Notes: generated from the sequence alone by a model not told the origin. 60,297 nt of DNA from Xanthobacteraceae bacterium (GCA_030037895.1 JASHPW010000032.1:1-60297), one strand, 5' to 3'. Positions 9,894 through 19,433 are shown, counted from the first letter of the stretch. Numbers and translations are program-made.

Positions 9894-11825
9894 ATGCGAC
9901 AAAAATCCAAGCGTTTTGCCCGCCTCGCGGGCGAAATGAGGCTGGCGTCGCCGCGTCCCTCTTCGGCCGCATGGGTTGTACTCGCCCTCGCCTTGCCGCT
10001 GGCGTGTGCCGCAGGCGCTCAGGCGCAAGACTCGCCCGATGAGCGACGTTGCACCGGACAATGGCGCGCCAGCAACGAGGAGCGAATCGCCTCCTGCACG
10101 GCGCTGATCGAGTCCGGCCGTTATCAGCCGGCCAATCTCGCGGTCCTGCATCACGACCGCGGCGTGGCGTTGCGCGCCAAGGGCGATCTCGCCGGCGCGA
10201 TCGGCGATTTCGACGCGGCGATCAAGCTCAATCCAGATGACGCGCGCGCCCTGGCCGACCGCGGCAGCGCGCATTTCGCCCAGCACGATTTCAACGGCGC
10301 CATCGCCGATCTTGACGCCGCGATCAGGCTCGACCCGACCGATCCCAACGCGTTCATGACGCGCGGAAACGCCTTCGACGAGAAGCGGGATTTCGACCGC
10401 GCCATCGCCGATTACAACGAAGCGATCCGATTGTCGCCCAATTACGCCGCGGCCTATTTCAACCGCGGCCTCGCGTTCCGGCGCAAGGGCGACCTCGATA
10501 GCGCGATCGCCGATTACGATGAGGCGATCAAGCTCGATCCGAAAAACGCCACCGCGCTCAACAACCGCGGCATCGCCTGGTTCGAGAAAGGCGATTTCGA
10601 CCGCGCCGTCGCCGATTACACCCAGGCTGTTCGGCTCGACGGCAATTTCGCCGCCGCCTACAACAATCGCGGCGACGCCTGGCGCGCCAAAGGCGATTAC
10701 GCCCACGCCCTCGTCGACTTCGATCGCGCCATTCAACTGTCGCCGCAATTCGCCCTCGCCTACGACAACCGCGGCCTCGTGTTCTACCAGAAGCGGGACT
10801 ACGACCGCGCCATCGCCGATTTCGACGCCGCGATTCGCTTCGACCCGAACAATGCCGACGCCTACAACAACCGCGGCAACGCCCATGATGACAAGGGCGA
10901 CCACAACGCCGCCATCGCCGACTACAACGAGGCGATCCGCCTCGATCCCAACAACGCCCGCATCCACTACGATCGCGGCATCGCGTTGCGTCGCGACGGC
11001 GATTTCGACCGCGCCATCGCCGACCTGAGCGAAGCCATCCGGCTCAATCCGCAACATGCCGGCGCCTACAACGAGCGCGGCTACGCCTTCTATCAAAAGC
11101 GCGACTTCGATCGCGCCGTCGCCGATTACGGTCAAGCCATCAAGCTCAACCCGAAATTCGTCATCGCCTACAACAACCGCGGCAACGCCTTCGACGACAA
11201 AGGCAATCCCGATCGCGCCATCGCCGATTACGACCAAGCCTTGCGCATCGATCCGAATTATGCCGCGGCGTTCTACAATCGCGGCATCGCCTGGCGGCGC
11301 AAGGGCGACCTCGACCGCGCCATCGCCGATTACGACCAGGCGATCAAGCTCCATCCGACGGCGGCGGCGTACAATAATCGGGGCAGCGCCTGGCAGGCCA
11401 AAGGCGACAACGAACGCGCCATCGCCGACCTGAATGAGGCCATCAAGCTCGATCCGCGCCTAGCCGACGCCTACATCAATCGCGGCAACGTCCGGCGCGA
11501 GCGGCTCGACCTTGACGGCAGCATCGACGATTACTCGCGGGCCATCGAGCTCGCGCCGAACGCCGCGCTCGCCTATTACAACCGCGCCTGGGCGCACTAC
11601 CTCGCCGGCGACAACGCCCAGGCCCTGGCCGACGTCGATCGCGCCATCGCGCTCAACGCGCATTCGGCGAGCGCGTTCTCCACGCGCGGCCTCATCCGCG
11701 AACGGCTCGCCGATACCGCGGGCGCCATCGCCGACTTCCGCAAGGCGCTCGAGATCGACCCGACCTTCCAGCAACCCGCCGAAGGCCTGCAGCGGCTCAA
11801 GGCCGGTCCCGCAGCGAGCCGATAG
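9894..11825 (+). CDS. Exported protein with 16 tandem TPR repeats
   Basis: The 643-residue protein has a basic N-terminus, a hydrophobic stretch (residues 26-40) and an AGAQAQ-like cleavage site near residue 45, so it is probably periplasmic. A start at the internal ATG 9936 would give a more usual signal-peptide length. From about residue 82 to 624 it consists of 16 consecutive TPR units with the core NNRG...KGDFDRAIADYDEAIRL. Unit 12 (ending IKLHPTA) is one residue short. Such TPR rods are protein-interaction scaffolds; no catalytic domain is attached. It is 6 bp before the DHA2 transporter gene, which suggests co-transcription. Confidence 0.88.
   Translation: MRQKSKRFARLAGEMRLASPRPSSAAWVVLALALPLACAAGAQAQDSPDERRCTGQWRASNEERIASCTALIESGRYQPANLAVLHHDRGVALRAKGDLAGAIGDFDAAIKLNPDDARALADRGSAHFAQHDFNGAIADLDAAIRLDPTDPNAFMTRGNAFDEKRDFDRAIADYNEAIRLSPNYAAAYFNRGLAFRRKGDLDSAIADYDEAIKLDPKNATALNNRGIAWFEKGDFDRAVADYTQAVRLDGNFAAAYNNRGDAWRAKGDYAHALVDFDRAIQLSPQFALAYDNRGLVFYQKRDYDRAIADFDAAIRFDPNNADAYNNRGNAHDDKGDHNAAIADYNEAIRLDPNNARIHYDRGIALRRDGDFDRAIADLSEAIRLNPQHAGAYNERGYAFYQKRDFDRAVADYGQAIKLNPKFVIAYNNRGNAFDDKGNPDRAIADYDQALRIDPNYAAAFYNRGIAWRRKGDLDRAIADYDQAIKLHPTAAAYNNRGSAWQAKGDNERAIADLNEAIKLDPRLADAYINRGNVRRERLDLDGSIDDYSRAIELAPNAALAYYNRAWAHYLAGDNAQALADVDRAIALNAHSASAFSTRGLIRERLADTAGAIADFRKALEIDPTFQQPAEGLQRLKAGPAASR
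10137..11765 (+). repeat. Sixteen in-frame tandem repeats, period 102 bp
   Basis: The coding sequence of the TPR protein repeats every 102 bp (34 codons), with one unit of 99 bp near 11344-11370. The best-conserved DNA core is gaccgcgccatcgccgatta, which recurs in many units with only a few changes. The antisense frame is also open over long stretches because of this periodicity. The near-identity of some units suggests recent duplication or gene conversion within the array. Confidence 0.85.
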
Positions 11826-11831
11826 CCGCTC

Positions 11832-13289
11832 ATGCCGACAAGCCCGTACGACCGCGTCGTCCCGCTCATCGTCGCGGTGGCGCTGTTCATGGAGAACATG
11901 GATTCCACCGTCATCTCGACGTCGCTGCCGGCGATCGCGCGGGCGCTCGGCACCAACCCGCTGGCGCTGAAGCTCGCGGTCACCTCCTATTTGCTGGCGC
12001 TCGCCATCTGCATCCCGGCGAGCGGCTGGACCGCCGACCGCTTCGGCGCGCGCAAGGTGTTCCGCATCGCCATCGGCGTGTTCGTGCTCGGCTCGATCGG
12101 CTGCGCGCTCTCGCGCTCGCTCCACGAGTTCGTGCTGGCGCGGATCATTCAGGGCATGGGCGGCGCGATGATGACGCCGGTCGGACGCCTCATCCTGGTG
12201 CGCAGCATCGACAAACAGCTTCTGGTCAACGCCATGTCCCTGGTGACCATACCGGCGCTTGTGGGCCCAATCTGCGGCCCGCCGCTCGGCGGCTTCATCA
12301 CAACCTACGCGTCGTGGCACTGGATCTTCATCATCAATGTGCCGATCGGCCTCTTCGGCATCGCCATGGCGACGCGCTTTATTCCCGACATCCGCGCCGA
12401 GCGGTCCGACCCGTTCGATTTCGTCGGGTTCGTGCTGTCCGGGCTTGGCATCGGCGGGCTTGCCTTCGGGTTTTCGGTCATGGGACTCAACTTCCTGCCG
12501 GCCGGGGTGGCGGCCACGCTTATTACCGTCGGCGCCATTGCCGCCGCCGCTTACATTGTCCATGCCCGGCGCACGGCGGCGCCGATCCTCGATCTCAAAT
12601 TGTTCAAGTTCGCCACGTTCCGCGCCAGCGTCTTCGGCGGCTTCATGTTCCGGCTCGGGATCGGGGCGCTGCCGTTTCTGCTGCCGCTCCTGCTGCAGCT
12701 CGGCTTCGACCTGACGCCGTTCCAGTCCGGCCTCATCACCTTTACCGCCGCGCTCGGCTCGCTGTTCATGAAGGCGGCCGTCGCCAGCGTGCTGAAGCGT
12801 TTCGGCTACCGCCCGGTGCTCGTTTACAACTGCCTCATCAGCGCCGCCTTTCTCGCCGCCTGCGCGAGCTTCGTGCCGGGCATGCCCTTTGCGGCGATGA
12901 TCGCCATTCTGCTTGCCGGCGGCTTCTTTCGTTCCCTGCAATTCACCAGCATCAACACCATCGCCTATGCGGAGATCGAGCCCCCGCTCATGAGCCGGGC
13001 GACCGCGCTCGCCTCCGCCGCCCAGCAATTGTCATTGTCGACCGGCGTCGCCATCGGCGCGCTGGTTGTCGAGATCACGCTGCGGCTGAGGCAGCAGACG
13101 GCGATGGGCGCCACGGATTTTCCGCCGGCGTTTCTCGCCGTCGCCGCGCTCACCGCCGCCGCCAGCCTGATCTTCGCCCGCCTTGCGCCCGACGCCGGCG
13201 CGGAGCTTGCGGGACGCAGCGGCCCCGGTGCCGCCGTGCCCAATAAAATCGCTAGACCGGGGTCGCCGACCCACCGCGAAACCCTTTAG
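11832..13289 (+). CDS. MFS transporter of the DHA2 (EmrB/QacA) drug-efflux type
   Basis: The 485-residue protein has about 14 predicted helices. Motif A-like GWTADRFGARKV lies after helix 2 and motif C-like PALVGPICGPPLGG in helix 5, the antiporter signature, with SWHWIFIINVP after it, typical of the EmrB group. Motif ENMDSTVISTSLPAI lies in helix 1. It is therefore likely a proton-coupled exporter of hydrophobic compounds; no EmrA-type partner is adjacent. The C-terminus overlaps the convergent rlmE gene by 38 bp (13252-13289). Confidence 0.88.
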   Translation: MPTSPYDRVVPLIVAVALFMENMDSTVISTSLPAIARALGTNPLALKLAVTSYLLALAICIPASGWTADRFGARKVFRIAIGVFVLGSIGCALSRSLHEFVLARIIQGMGGAMMTPVGRLILVRSIDKQLLVNAMSLVTIPALVGPICGPPLGGFITTYASWHWIFIINVPIGLFGIAMATRFIPDIRAERSDPFDFVGFVLSGLGIGGLAFGFSVMGLNFLPAGVAATLITVGAIAAAAYIVHARRTAAPILDLKLFKFATFRASVFGGFMFRLGIGALPFLLPLLLQLGFDLTPFQSGLITFTAALGSLFMKAAVASVLKRFGYRPVLVYNCLISAAFLAACASFVPGMPFAAMIAILLAGGFFRSLQFTSINTIAYAEIEPPLMSRATALASAAQQLSLSTGVAIGALVVEITLRLRQQTAMGATDFPPAFLAVAALTAAASLIFARLAPDAGAELAGRSGPGAAVPNKIARPGSPTHRETL

Positions 13290-13908
13290 CGAAGAGATAA
13301 AGCTCGGCCGACTCGCTGCGGCTTGCCGGCGGCTTGACGTGCTTGACGCTGGTAAAATCGCGTTTGAGCTCTGAGAGGAGTGCCGCTTCGGTGCCCCCTT
13401 GCAGCACCTTGCAGAGGAAGCTTCCGCCTTCCGCGAGCACCTCGCGCGCGAAACGCGCGGCCGCCTCGGCGAGCGCCATGATGCGCAGGTGATCGGTCTG
13501 GCGGTGGCCGGTGGCGTTGGCCGCCATATCGGAGAGCACCACGTCGGCCTTGCCGCCGAGCAACGCCTTGATCCGCCGCGGGGCGGCTTCGTCAAGAAAG
13601 TCGAGGGCGAGGAATTCGACTCCCGCGATCGGCTTCATGTCGAGACGATCGATGGCGATCACGCGCCCATTCGCGCCGATCCGCCGTGCGGCGACCTCGC
13701 TCCAGCCGCCGGGCGCCGCGCCGAGATCGACCACCCGCGCCCCCGGCTTGAGGAGGCGATATTTGTCGTCGATCTCAACAAGCTTGTAGGCCGCGCGGGA
13801 GCGAAGACCCTCGCGTTTCGCGCGCGCCACATAGGGATCGCTGATCTGGCGTTCGAGCCAGGCACGCGAGGACGGCGTCCGCCGCTTCTCCCGCTTGAGC
13901 TTCGCCAT
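13252..13908 (-). CDS. rlmE: 23S rRNA 2'-O-ribose methyltransferase RlmE (RrmJ/FtsJ)
   Basis: The 218-residue enzyme methylates U2552 in the A-loop of 23S rRNA. It has the family start (RAWLERQISDPYVARAK), RSRAAYKLVEID, the SAM motif VDLGAAPGGWSE, and the catalytic K-D-K-E residues in YKLVEID, SDMAANATG, LCKVLQGG and SRSESAELY. Length is normal. The start is 7 bp from the stop of the upstream ppx gene, so ppx-rlmE is an operon. It overlaps tail-to-tail with the DHA2 gene. Confidence 0.95.
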   Translation of the reverse strand: MAKLKREKRRTPSSRAWLERQISDPYVARAKREGLRSRAAYKLVEIDDKYRLLKPGARVVDLGAAPGGWSEVAARRIGANGRVIAIDRLDMKPIAGVEFLALDFLDEAAPRRIKALLGGKADVVLSDMAANATGHRQTDHLRIMALAEAAARFAREVLAEGGSFLCKVLQGGTEAALLSELKRDFTSVKHVKPPASRSESAELYLFAKGFRGGSATPV

Positions 13909-13915
13909 GACCCGG

Positions 13916-15034
13916 TCAGGCTTCCCCCCACGCGCCGTCTTCCCGCATCATCTCGACCAGCATGCCCTCGCGCAGGCCGCGGTCGGCGACGCGCAGCCGC
14001 GTGCAGGGGAACGCGCGGCGAATGGCGTCGAGGATGGCGCAGCCGGCGAGGACGAGATCGGCGCGTTCGGCGCCGATGCAGGGATTGGCCGCGCGTTCGT
14101 CAAAGCTCATGGCCATGAGCTGCGCCACCACGCGCGATATCTCCTCGTCGGACAGCCAGCAGCCGTCCACGCGCCGGCGATCGTAGCGCCTGAGATTCAA
14201 GAACACTCCAGCGATCGTGGTCACCGTGCCCGACGTGCCGAGCATATGGACGCCGTCGAGATTGCGGCGATGCGCGCCGGCGAAGTCGTCGACGAAGGCG
14301 GCGACCTCTTCGACCATAGCGTCGTAGATGGCGCGCGGCACCACGGTGCCGCCGTAACGCTCGGCAAGGGTGACGACCCCGACCGGCAGCGAGGTCCAGC
14401 CGATGATGTCCGGCCGCGGCGGCCCGCGCCGAACTCCGTTCGGCCGGCCGAGCCGCACCAGTTCGGACGACCCGCCGCCGATATCAAAGAGGATCACGCC
14501 GGCGGCCGCGGGATCGACCAGCTCCGTGCAACCAGTCGCCGCCAGTCTCGCCTCGGTCGCGGAATCGATGATCTCGAGTTCGAGGCCGACCGCCTCGGCG
14601 ACACGGGCGCGGAACGCCTCGCCGTTCTCGGCCGCGCGACAGGCTTCTGTCGCAATGAGCCGCGCGCGCCCGACGCCGCGTGCGCGCATCTTGTCGCGAC
14701 ACACCTGAAGCGCCTCGACCGCGCGCGTGATCGCCGCCTCGCTGATGCGGCGCGAGGCGACGACTCCCTCGCCGAGGCGAATGATACGGGAGAACGCGTC
14801 GACGACGCGGAAACCATCGGCGGTCGGGCGGGCGATCAGCAGCCGGCAATTGTTCGTGCCGAGGTCGAGCGCGGCATAGGTGCCGCCGGCAGGCTCGTTC
14901 ACGTGCGCTTGCCGATCATCGCGCCGGAGGCCGCCGCCGCGGATGCCGTACGGTGTTCGACGCGCCCATCGCGAGCGCCGTCGCGACGCCCCATGGCCGT
15001 CGCGGCCGCCGGTCGGCGGGACCTCCGCGTTCAT
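13916..15034 (-). CDS. Ppx/GppA family exopolyphosphatase/pppGpp phosphatase
   Basis: The protein (up to 372 residues) belongs to the ASKHA fold. It has YAALDLGTNNCRLLIA (phosphate 1), RLIATEACRAAENG, FDIGGGSSELV (phosphate 2) and MLGTSGTVTT. It lacks the C-terminal HD domain of long Ppx proteins, so it resembles the short form common in alphaproteobacteria. The first 45 residues are Arg-rich and not domain-like; a GTG at 14902 directly before NEPAGGTYAALD could be the true start. It is followed at 7 bp by rlmE. Confidence 0.88.
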   Translation of the reverse strand: MNAEVPPTGGRDGHGASRRRSRWARRTPYGIRGGGLRRDDRQAHVNEPAGGTYAALDLGTNNCRLLIARPTADGFRVVDAFSRIIRLGEGVVASRRISEAAITRAVEALQVCRDKMRARGVGRARLIATEACRAAENGEAFRARVAEAVGLELEIIDSATEARLAATGCTELVDPAAAGVILFDIGGGSSELVRLGRPNGVRRGPPRPDIIGWTSLPVGVVTLAERYGGTVVPRAIYDAMVEEVAAFVDDFAGAHRRNLDGVHMLGTSGTVTTIAGVFLNLRRYDRRRVDGCWLSDEEISRVVAQLMAMSFDERAANPCIGAERADLVLAGCAILDAIRRAFPCTRLRVADRGLREGMLVEMMREDGAWGEA

Positions 15035-15232
15035 CCATACCGTCCTGCCGCGCCGGAGCTGAGGCCGCTCAACGGCTGCGGATCCTGTTCAAGCTCAAAT
15101 CAGGCAAAGTGTATCAGTCGTCGGCTGCAGGGCCAATACTGTGCGTGGTCTGCCTACAAGCCATGCCCGCGCCCAGCTTGTCGCGCTCCGGCAACTCCCT
15201 TATCTGACCACAAGAGGTTTAGGGATTCGGCC

Positions 15233-17647
15233 ATGAATTTGCACCAGCCTGCCGACCGGCGGGCGGAGAATTTAGCCGCGGGCGACGTGGCCGCGGAAAG
15301 ATTGGCGGTTGAGAAATTTGCCGTCGGGCAGTCGGTGCCGCGCAGCGAGGACCCGATGCTGCTGCGCGGACAAGGCCTATACACCGACGACTTCAGCCTC
15401 CCCGGTCAAGCCTACGCGGTGATGGTGCGCAGCCGTAACGCGCACGGCATCATCCGCGCGATCGACTGCGACGTCGCGCGGAAAATGCCGGGCGTGCTCG
15501 GCATCTATACCGCCGCCGATCTCGACGGCTATGGCCCGCTCAAATGCGTCGTGCCGTTCAAGAATCGCGACGGTTCGCCGATGCGCAAGCCATGGCGCGG
15601 AGCCTTGGCAAAGGACAAGGTGCGCTATGTCGGCGACCCGGCCGCCTGCGTCGTCGCCGAGACGGTGCTCGCCGCCAAGGACGCGGCCGAAGCGGTCGAG
15701 ATCGAGATCGAACCCCTCCCCGCGGTCATTTCCGCCGAAGAAGCCGCGCGCGACGGCGCCCCGCTCCTCTACGAGGACGTGCCCGGAAACATTGCGCTCG
15801 ATTATCATTATGGCGACGCGGAGGCGGTCAAAGCCGCGTTTGCGACCGCGGCCCACGTCACGCGATTGAAGCTCGTCAACAGCCGCGTGGTCGTCAACGC
15901 CATGGAGCCTCGCGCCGCGCTTGCCGCGTATGACGATGCTCGCTTCACATTATACGTGGGCTCGCAGGGCGTGGCCGGCATGCGCGCCAACATCGCCGAG
16001 ATGCTCGGCGTCGATGCCAAGGCCGTGCGCGTCATCACCGGCCAGGTCGGCGGCTCGTTCGGCATGAAGGCCGCGATGTTCCCCGAATATATCTGTGTGC
16101 TGCACGCCGCGCGCGCTTTGGGCCGGCCGGTGAAGTGGACCGACGAACGCTCCGGAAGCTTCGTCTCCGACAGCCATGGCCGCGATCACGAGGTCACCGG
16201 CGAACTCGCGTTGGCGGAAGACGGCGCCTTCCTCGCGGCGCGCATCACCTGCTTCGCCGATATGGGCGCGTTCCTTTCGCCGATGGGACCGTTCCCGGGA
16301 ACGCTCAATATCGTGAAGAACGTGCAGGGCATGTACCGAACCCCGCTGATCGAAGTCTCATCCAAATGCGTGTTCACCAACACCTCGCAGATCGGCCCCT
16401 ATCGCGGCGCCGGCCGGCCCGAAGGCAATTACTTCATGGAGAGAATGATCGACATCGCCGCCGCCGAAATGGGCATCGATCGTCTCGCGCTCCGCCACCG
16501 CAATCAGATTCGCCCCCAGGACCTGCCGTACAAAACGGCGTCCGCCGTGACCTATGACAGCGGCGACTTCGCCGCGCTGACGAAGCAGGCGTTTGAACTC
16601 GCCGACGGCGAAGGCTTTGCCAGCCGCAAGCGCGAGAGCCGCAAGCGCGGTAAGCTGCGCGGCCTCGGCATCGGTAATTTTCTGGAAGTCACCGCGCCGC
16701 CGTCGAAGGAGCTGGCCGCCGTGGCCTTCAACGCCGACGGCACCGTCACGCTCACGACCGGTACGCTCGATTTCGGCATGGGCCATGCCACGCCGTTCGC
16801 GCAAGTGTTGAGCGAGAAACTCGGCATTCCGTTCGAGAAGATCTCGCTCGTCCAGGGCGACAGCGACCGGCTCGTCATCGGCGGCGGCAGCGGCGGCTCG
16901 AAATCGCTCATGCACAGCGGCACCGCGATCGTGGAAGCCGCAGCCAAAGTCATCGAGAAGGGCAAGGAGATCGCCAGCCACGTGCTCGAAGCGGCCGTCT
17001 CCGACATCGATTTCAGCCATGGCCGCTTCGTCATCGCCGGCACGGACCGCGCCATCTCGGTCATGGAGCTGGCGCGGCGGCTGCACAACGGCGGCGCCAA
17101 GCTGCCGGCGGACGCGCCGCAATCGCTCGACGTGACGCATGTGAGCGAAGGACCCGGCGGCGCGACCTTTCCCAACGGCTGCCACGTCGCCGAGGTTGAA
17201 GTCGATCCCGAGACCGGCGCGGTCGAGGTGTTGAAATACGCCTGCGTCAACGACTTCGGCAACGTCGTCAATCCGCTGATCGTCGCCGGCCAGCTCCACG
17301 GCGGCGTGGTGCAGGGCATCGGCCAGGCGCTTATGGAAATGACGGTCTACGACGGCGACGGACAATTGCTCACCGGCTCGTTCATGGACTACGCAATGCC
17401 GCGCGCGGCGGACGTACCGTCGTTCGTTCTTGCCGAACACTCGGTGCCCGCGAAGACCAATCCGCTCGGCGTCAAGGGCTGCGGCGAAGCCGGCTGCGCC
17501 GGCGCGCTGACTTCGGTGATGAACGCGGTCATCGACGCGCTCGCCGATCGCGGCGTCCGTCATCTCGACATGCCGTTGACGCCGTTCCGCGTCTGGCAGG
17601 CGCTCCGCGAAGCGGGCGGACGCGGCGCCGGGCATTCCACCCGATGA
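15233..17647 (+). CDS. Molybdenum hydroxylase large subunit (xanthine/CO dehydrogenase family), lone subunit
   Basis: The 804-residue protein matches the molybdopterin-binding large subunit of the xanthine oxidase family. It has the N-terminal a/b hammerhead (VPRSEDPMLLRGQGLYTDDF, about 40-150), the cofactor motifs GQVGGSFGMK and GPYRGAGRPEG, and the catalytic glutamate region GVKGCGEAGCAGA. The active-site loop is the AYRGAGR-like form II type rather than the AYxCSFR loop of true CO dehydrogenase, so CO oxidation is unlikely. The Fe-S and FAD subunits, normally adjacent, are not next to it. The ATG at 15233 was chosen because upstream sequence overlaps ppx and is not domain-like. It overlaps the following MFS gene by 4 bp (ATGA), so both are translationally coupled. 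Confidence 0.9.
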   Translation: MNLHQPADRRAENLAAGDVAAERLAVEKFAVGQSVPRSEDPMLLRGQGLYTDDFSLPGQAYAVMVRSRNAHGIIRAIDCDVARKMPGVLGIYTAADLDGYGPLKCVVPFKNRDGSPMRKPWRGALAKDKVRYVGDPAACVVAETVLAAKDAAEAVEIEIEPLPAVISAEEAARDGAPLLYEDVPGNIALDYHYGDAEAVKAAFATAAHVTRLKLVNSRVVVNAMEPRAALAAYDDARFTLYVGSQGVAGMRANIAEMLGVDAKAVRVITGQVGGSFGMKAAMFPEYICVLHAARALGRPVKWTDERSGSFVSDSHGRDHEVTGELALAEDGAFLAARITCFADMGAFLSPMGPFPGTLNIVKNVQGMYRTPLIEVSSKCVFTNTSQIGPYRGAGRPEGNYFMERMIDIAAAEMGIDRLALRHRNQIRPQDLPYKTASAVTYDSGDFAALTKQAFELADGEGFASRKRESRKRGKLRGLGIGNFLEVTAPPSKELAAVAFNADGTVTLTTGTLDFGMGHATPFAQVLSEKLGIPFEKISLVQGDSDRLVIGGGSGGSKSLMHSGTAIVEAAAKVIEKGKEIASHVLEAAVSDIDFSHGRFVIAGTDRAISVMELARRLHNGGAKLPADAPQSLDVTHVSEGPGGATFPNGCHVAEVEVDPETGAVEVLKYACVNDFGNVVNPLIVAGQLHGGVVQGIGQALMEMTVYDGDGQLLTGSFMDYAMPRAADVPSFVLAEHSVPAKTNPLGVKGCGEAGCAGALTSVMNAVIDALADRGVRHLDMPLTPFRVWQALREAGGRGAGHSTR

Positions 17648-18873
17648 CGCAAGCCGTTTCCGTCCCCGCACGCCGGTTGAGCGAATTACGAATCGTTGCG
17701 CCCATCTGCGCGGCGCACTTCTTGAGCCATTATTACATGATCATGCTGGCGCCGCTGTTCGCGTTCGTGCGCGCGGATTACGGCGTGAGCTACACTGACC
17801 TTGGGCTCGCGCTCACCGCCTTCAATTTGGTCTCGGCCGCGCTGCAGACGCCGGCCGGCTTCTTGGTCGATCGGTTCGGGCCGCGCTTCGTGCTGATCGC
17901 CGGCGTGGCGCTCGGCACCGTCGCCTTTGCGGTCGCGGGCGTCGTCCATTCCTTCGCCGTGTTCGTCGCCATGTATGCGCTCGCCGGCCTCGGCAATACG
18001 GCGTACCACCCGGCCGATTATTCGCTGTTGTCGGATCACAGCGCACCGACGCGGCTCGGCCAAGTCTTCTCGTTCCACACCTTCGCCGGAATCCTCGGCT
18101 CGGCGGTCGCGCCGGGCACCCTGCTGGCGATGCAGAGCCGCTTCGGCTGGCGCGGCGCCTATATCGGCGCCGCGCTGCTCGGCGCCCTGGTGCTGGTTTT
18201 TCTGATCGCTCAGCGGCCGGCACCCGCCGCGCCGGCGACGGTAAAACACCGCGTCAAAGCGCGGCCCGAGGACGGCGTTCCGCCGAACGTCGACCCCGGA
18301 TGGCGGCTCTTGCTCTCGCCGCCCATCATTCTCAATCTGGGCTTCTTCGTTCTCATTTCGATCATGGGAGGACTCAACAGCTTTCTCGTTGTCGCGCTCG
18401 GCGCGCTCTATGGCACGACCGACACGCTGGCCAATGTGGCGCTGACCGGATTGCTGTCGATGAACGCGTTCGGCGTGTTGGTCGGCGGCGTGCTCGCCTC
18501 GCGCACCGCGCGTCATGCCGCGGTCGCCGGCTTCGGTCTCGCTCTCGCCGGCATCGTGACCGCCCTCGTCGGCGTCATCGACTTTTCCTCCGTTGCGCTC
18601 GTGCTCATGACGTCGTTGTCCGGCCTTTTCGTTGGCGTAACTCCGCCTTCGCGCGACCTTCTGGTGCGCGCGGCAACGCCGCAGGGTGCGTTCGGGCGCG
18701 TTTTCGGTTTCGTGTCCACCGGGTTCAACATCGGGTCGGCGGTCGCGCCGACGATCTACGGAACGTTCATGGACCGCGGCGAGCCGCGCGACGTGTTTTT
18801 GTTCTCGGCGGCCTGCAGCATTCTCTGCATCGGCACGGTGGTTTTCGGAGTCTCCCGCCAGGCGCAGCGCTGA
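17644..18873 (+). CDS. MFS transporter coupled to the molybdenum hydroxylase
   Basis: The 409-residue protein has about 12 helices, motif A-like AGFLVDRFGPRFVLIAG and helix-5 segment GLGNTAYHPADYSLLSD, a pattern seen in the fosmidomycin-resistance-like and related MFS groups. Its ATG overlaps the stop of the hydroxylase gene, which suggests that it moves the substrate or product of that enzyme. The substrate is unknown. Confidence 0.82.
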   Translation: MTQAVSVPARRLSELRIVAPICAAHFLSHYYMIMLAPLFAFVRADYGVSYTDLGLALTAFNLVSAALQTPAGFLVDRFGPRFVLIAGVALGTVAFAVAGVVHSFAVFVAMYALAGLGNTAYHPADYSLLSDHSAPTRLGQVFSFHTFAGILGSAVAPGTLLAMQSRFGWRGAYIGAALLGALVLVFLIAQRPAPAAPATVKHRVKARPEDGVPPNVDPGWRLLLSPPIILNLGFFVLISIMGGLNSFLVVALGALYGTTDTLANVALTGLLSMNAFGVLVGGVLASRTARHAAVAGFGLALAGIVTALVGVIDFSSVALVLMTSLSGLFVGVTPPSRDLLVRAATPQGAFGRVFGFVSTGFNIGSAVAPTIYGTFMDRGEPRDVFLFSAACSILCIGTVVFGVSRQAQR

Positions 18874-19103
18874 GCCGCGAATCTCGAAACTCCCGGCGCC
18901 GGGGTTATGAATACCGGAATCCGCGGCGGAGTTTATCATCGGGCCGGCAATGTCGGCGGAGTGGAATCAGGATCGATGGCCGCGGGAGCTTGCCTTGCTT
19001 CGTTCTTCCGCTTAAATCTGCCGAGCGATTTCTGCTGCGAGACGCCGCCCGCGGAGTTCATCGAATTGCGAGTTTCCGCGGCACTTCTGCCGCCGCCGCA
19101 ATT

Positions 19104-19177
19104 TGGGGAATAGTTCAACGGTAGAACATCGGACTCTGACTCCGAGAATCTAGGTTCGAATCCTAGTTCCCCAGCCA
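19104..19177 (+). tRNA. tRNA-Gln (anticodon CUG), CCA encoded
   Basis: The cloverleaf can be drawn by hand. The acceptor stem pairs TGGGGAA with TTCCCCA, the D arm is GTTC...GAAC, and the anticodon stem TCGGA/TCCGA closes loop CTCTGAC with CTG at positions 34-36. The T arm is CTAGG-TTCGAAT-CCTAG, then discriminator G and an encoded CCA. The start T opposite the final A matches the weak first pair typical of tRNA-Gln. A serine-recombinase remnant lies just downstream on the other strand, so the gene marks the edge of an island. Confidence 0.95.
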
Positions 19178-19199
19178 ACCTGAATGCGCGGGACGAAAA

Positions 19200-19433
19200 A
19201 TCGCCTCCCCGGCCTCTTGTCACTGAGATTTCTGCCGCCGTTTTCACAAGAAATCCAAATGGTTCGCGGAAGGTCGCTCGAAGCTCGCCGTTGCTCCAGG
19301 TTGTGTTCGAAACAACGAAATTGAGGAGCCGACGTTTCTCCATCGGCTCTTCACTGTCGAACATGCGGTGCGCGTCACGCGCAATTTCCAACAGCGCTAT
19401 ACCTTCTTCCACATACGACTGATCTAATGTCAT
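19200..19433 (-). pseudogene. C-terminal remnant of a large serine recombinase
   Basis: About 75 codons on the minus strand from the ATG at 19433 match the C-terminal end of large serine (resolvase-type) recombinases of Rhizobiales. The key segments are EGIALLEIARDAH, EKRRLLNFVVSN, GELRATFREPF and LVKTAAE. The catalytic resolvase domain and the zinc-ribbon/coiled-coil region are absent, and nothing similar continues upstream of 19433. The frame then runs on through the antisense of tRNA-Gln to 18936, which is not functional coding. This is most likely the scar of an integrated element that used tRNA-Gln. The left end is approximate. Confidence 0.7.

Noticed and set aside
10137-11765. Direct repeats that might look like a CRISPR array
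   Set aside because: Repeat and spacer do not alternate; the whole 102-bp unit is repeated in frame and encodes TPR motifs.
13895-15232. A 440-codon in-frame upstream extension of the molybdenum hydroxylase
   Set aside because: It lies antisense to ppx and has no family similarity; the family N-terminus begins just after the ATG at 15233.
18892-18903. CCCGGCGCCGGG palindrome after the MFS gene as a terminator
   Set aside because: There is no T-run and hardly any loop, so it is not a convincing rho-independent terminator.
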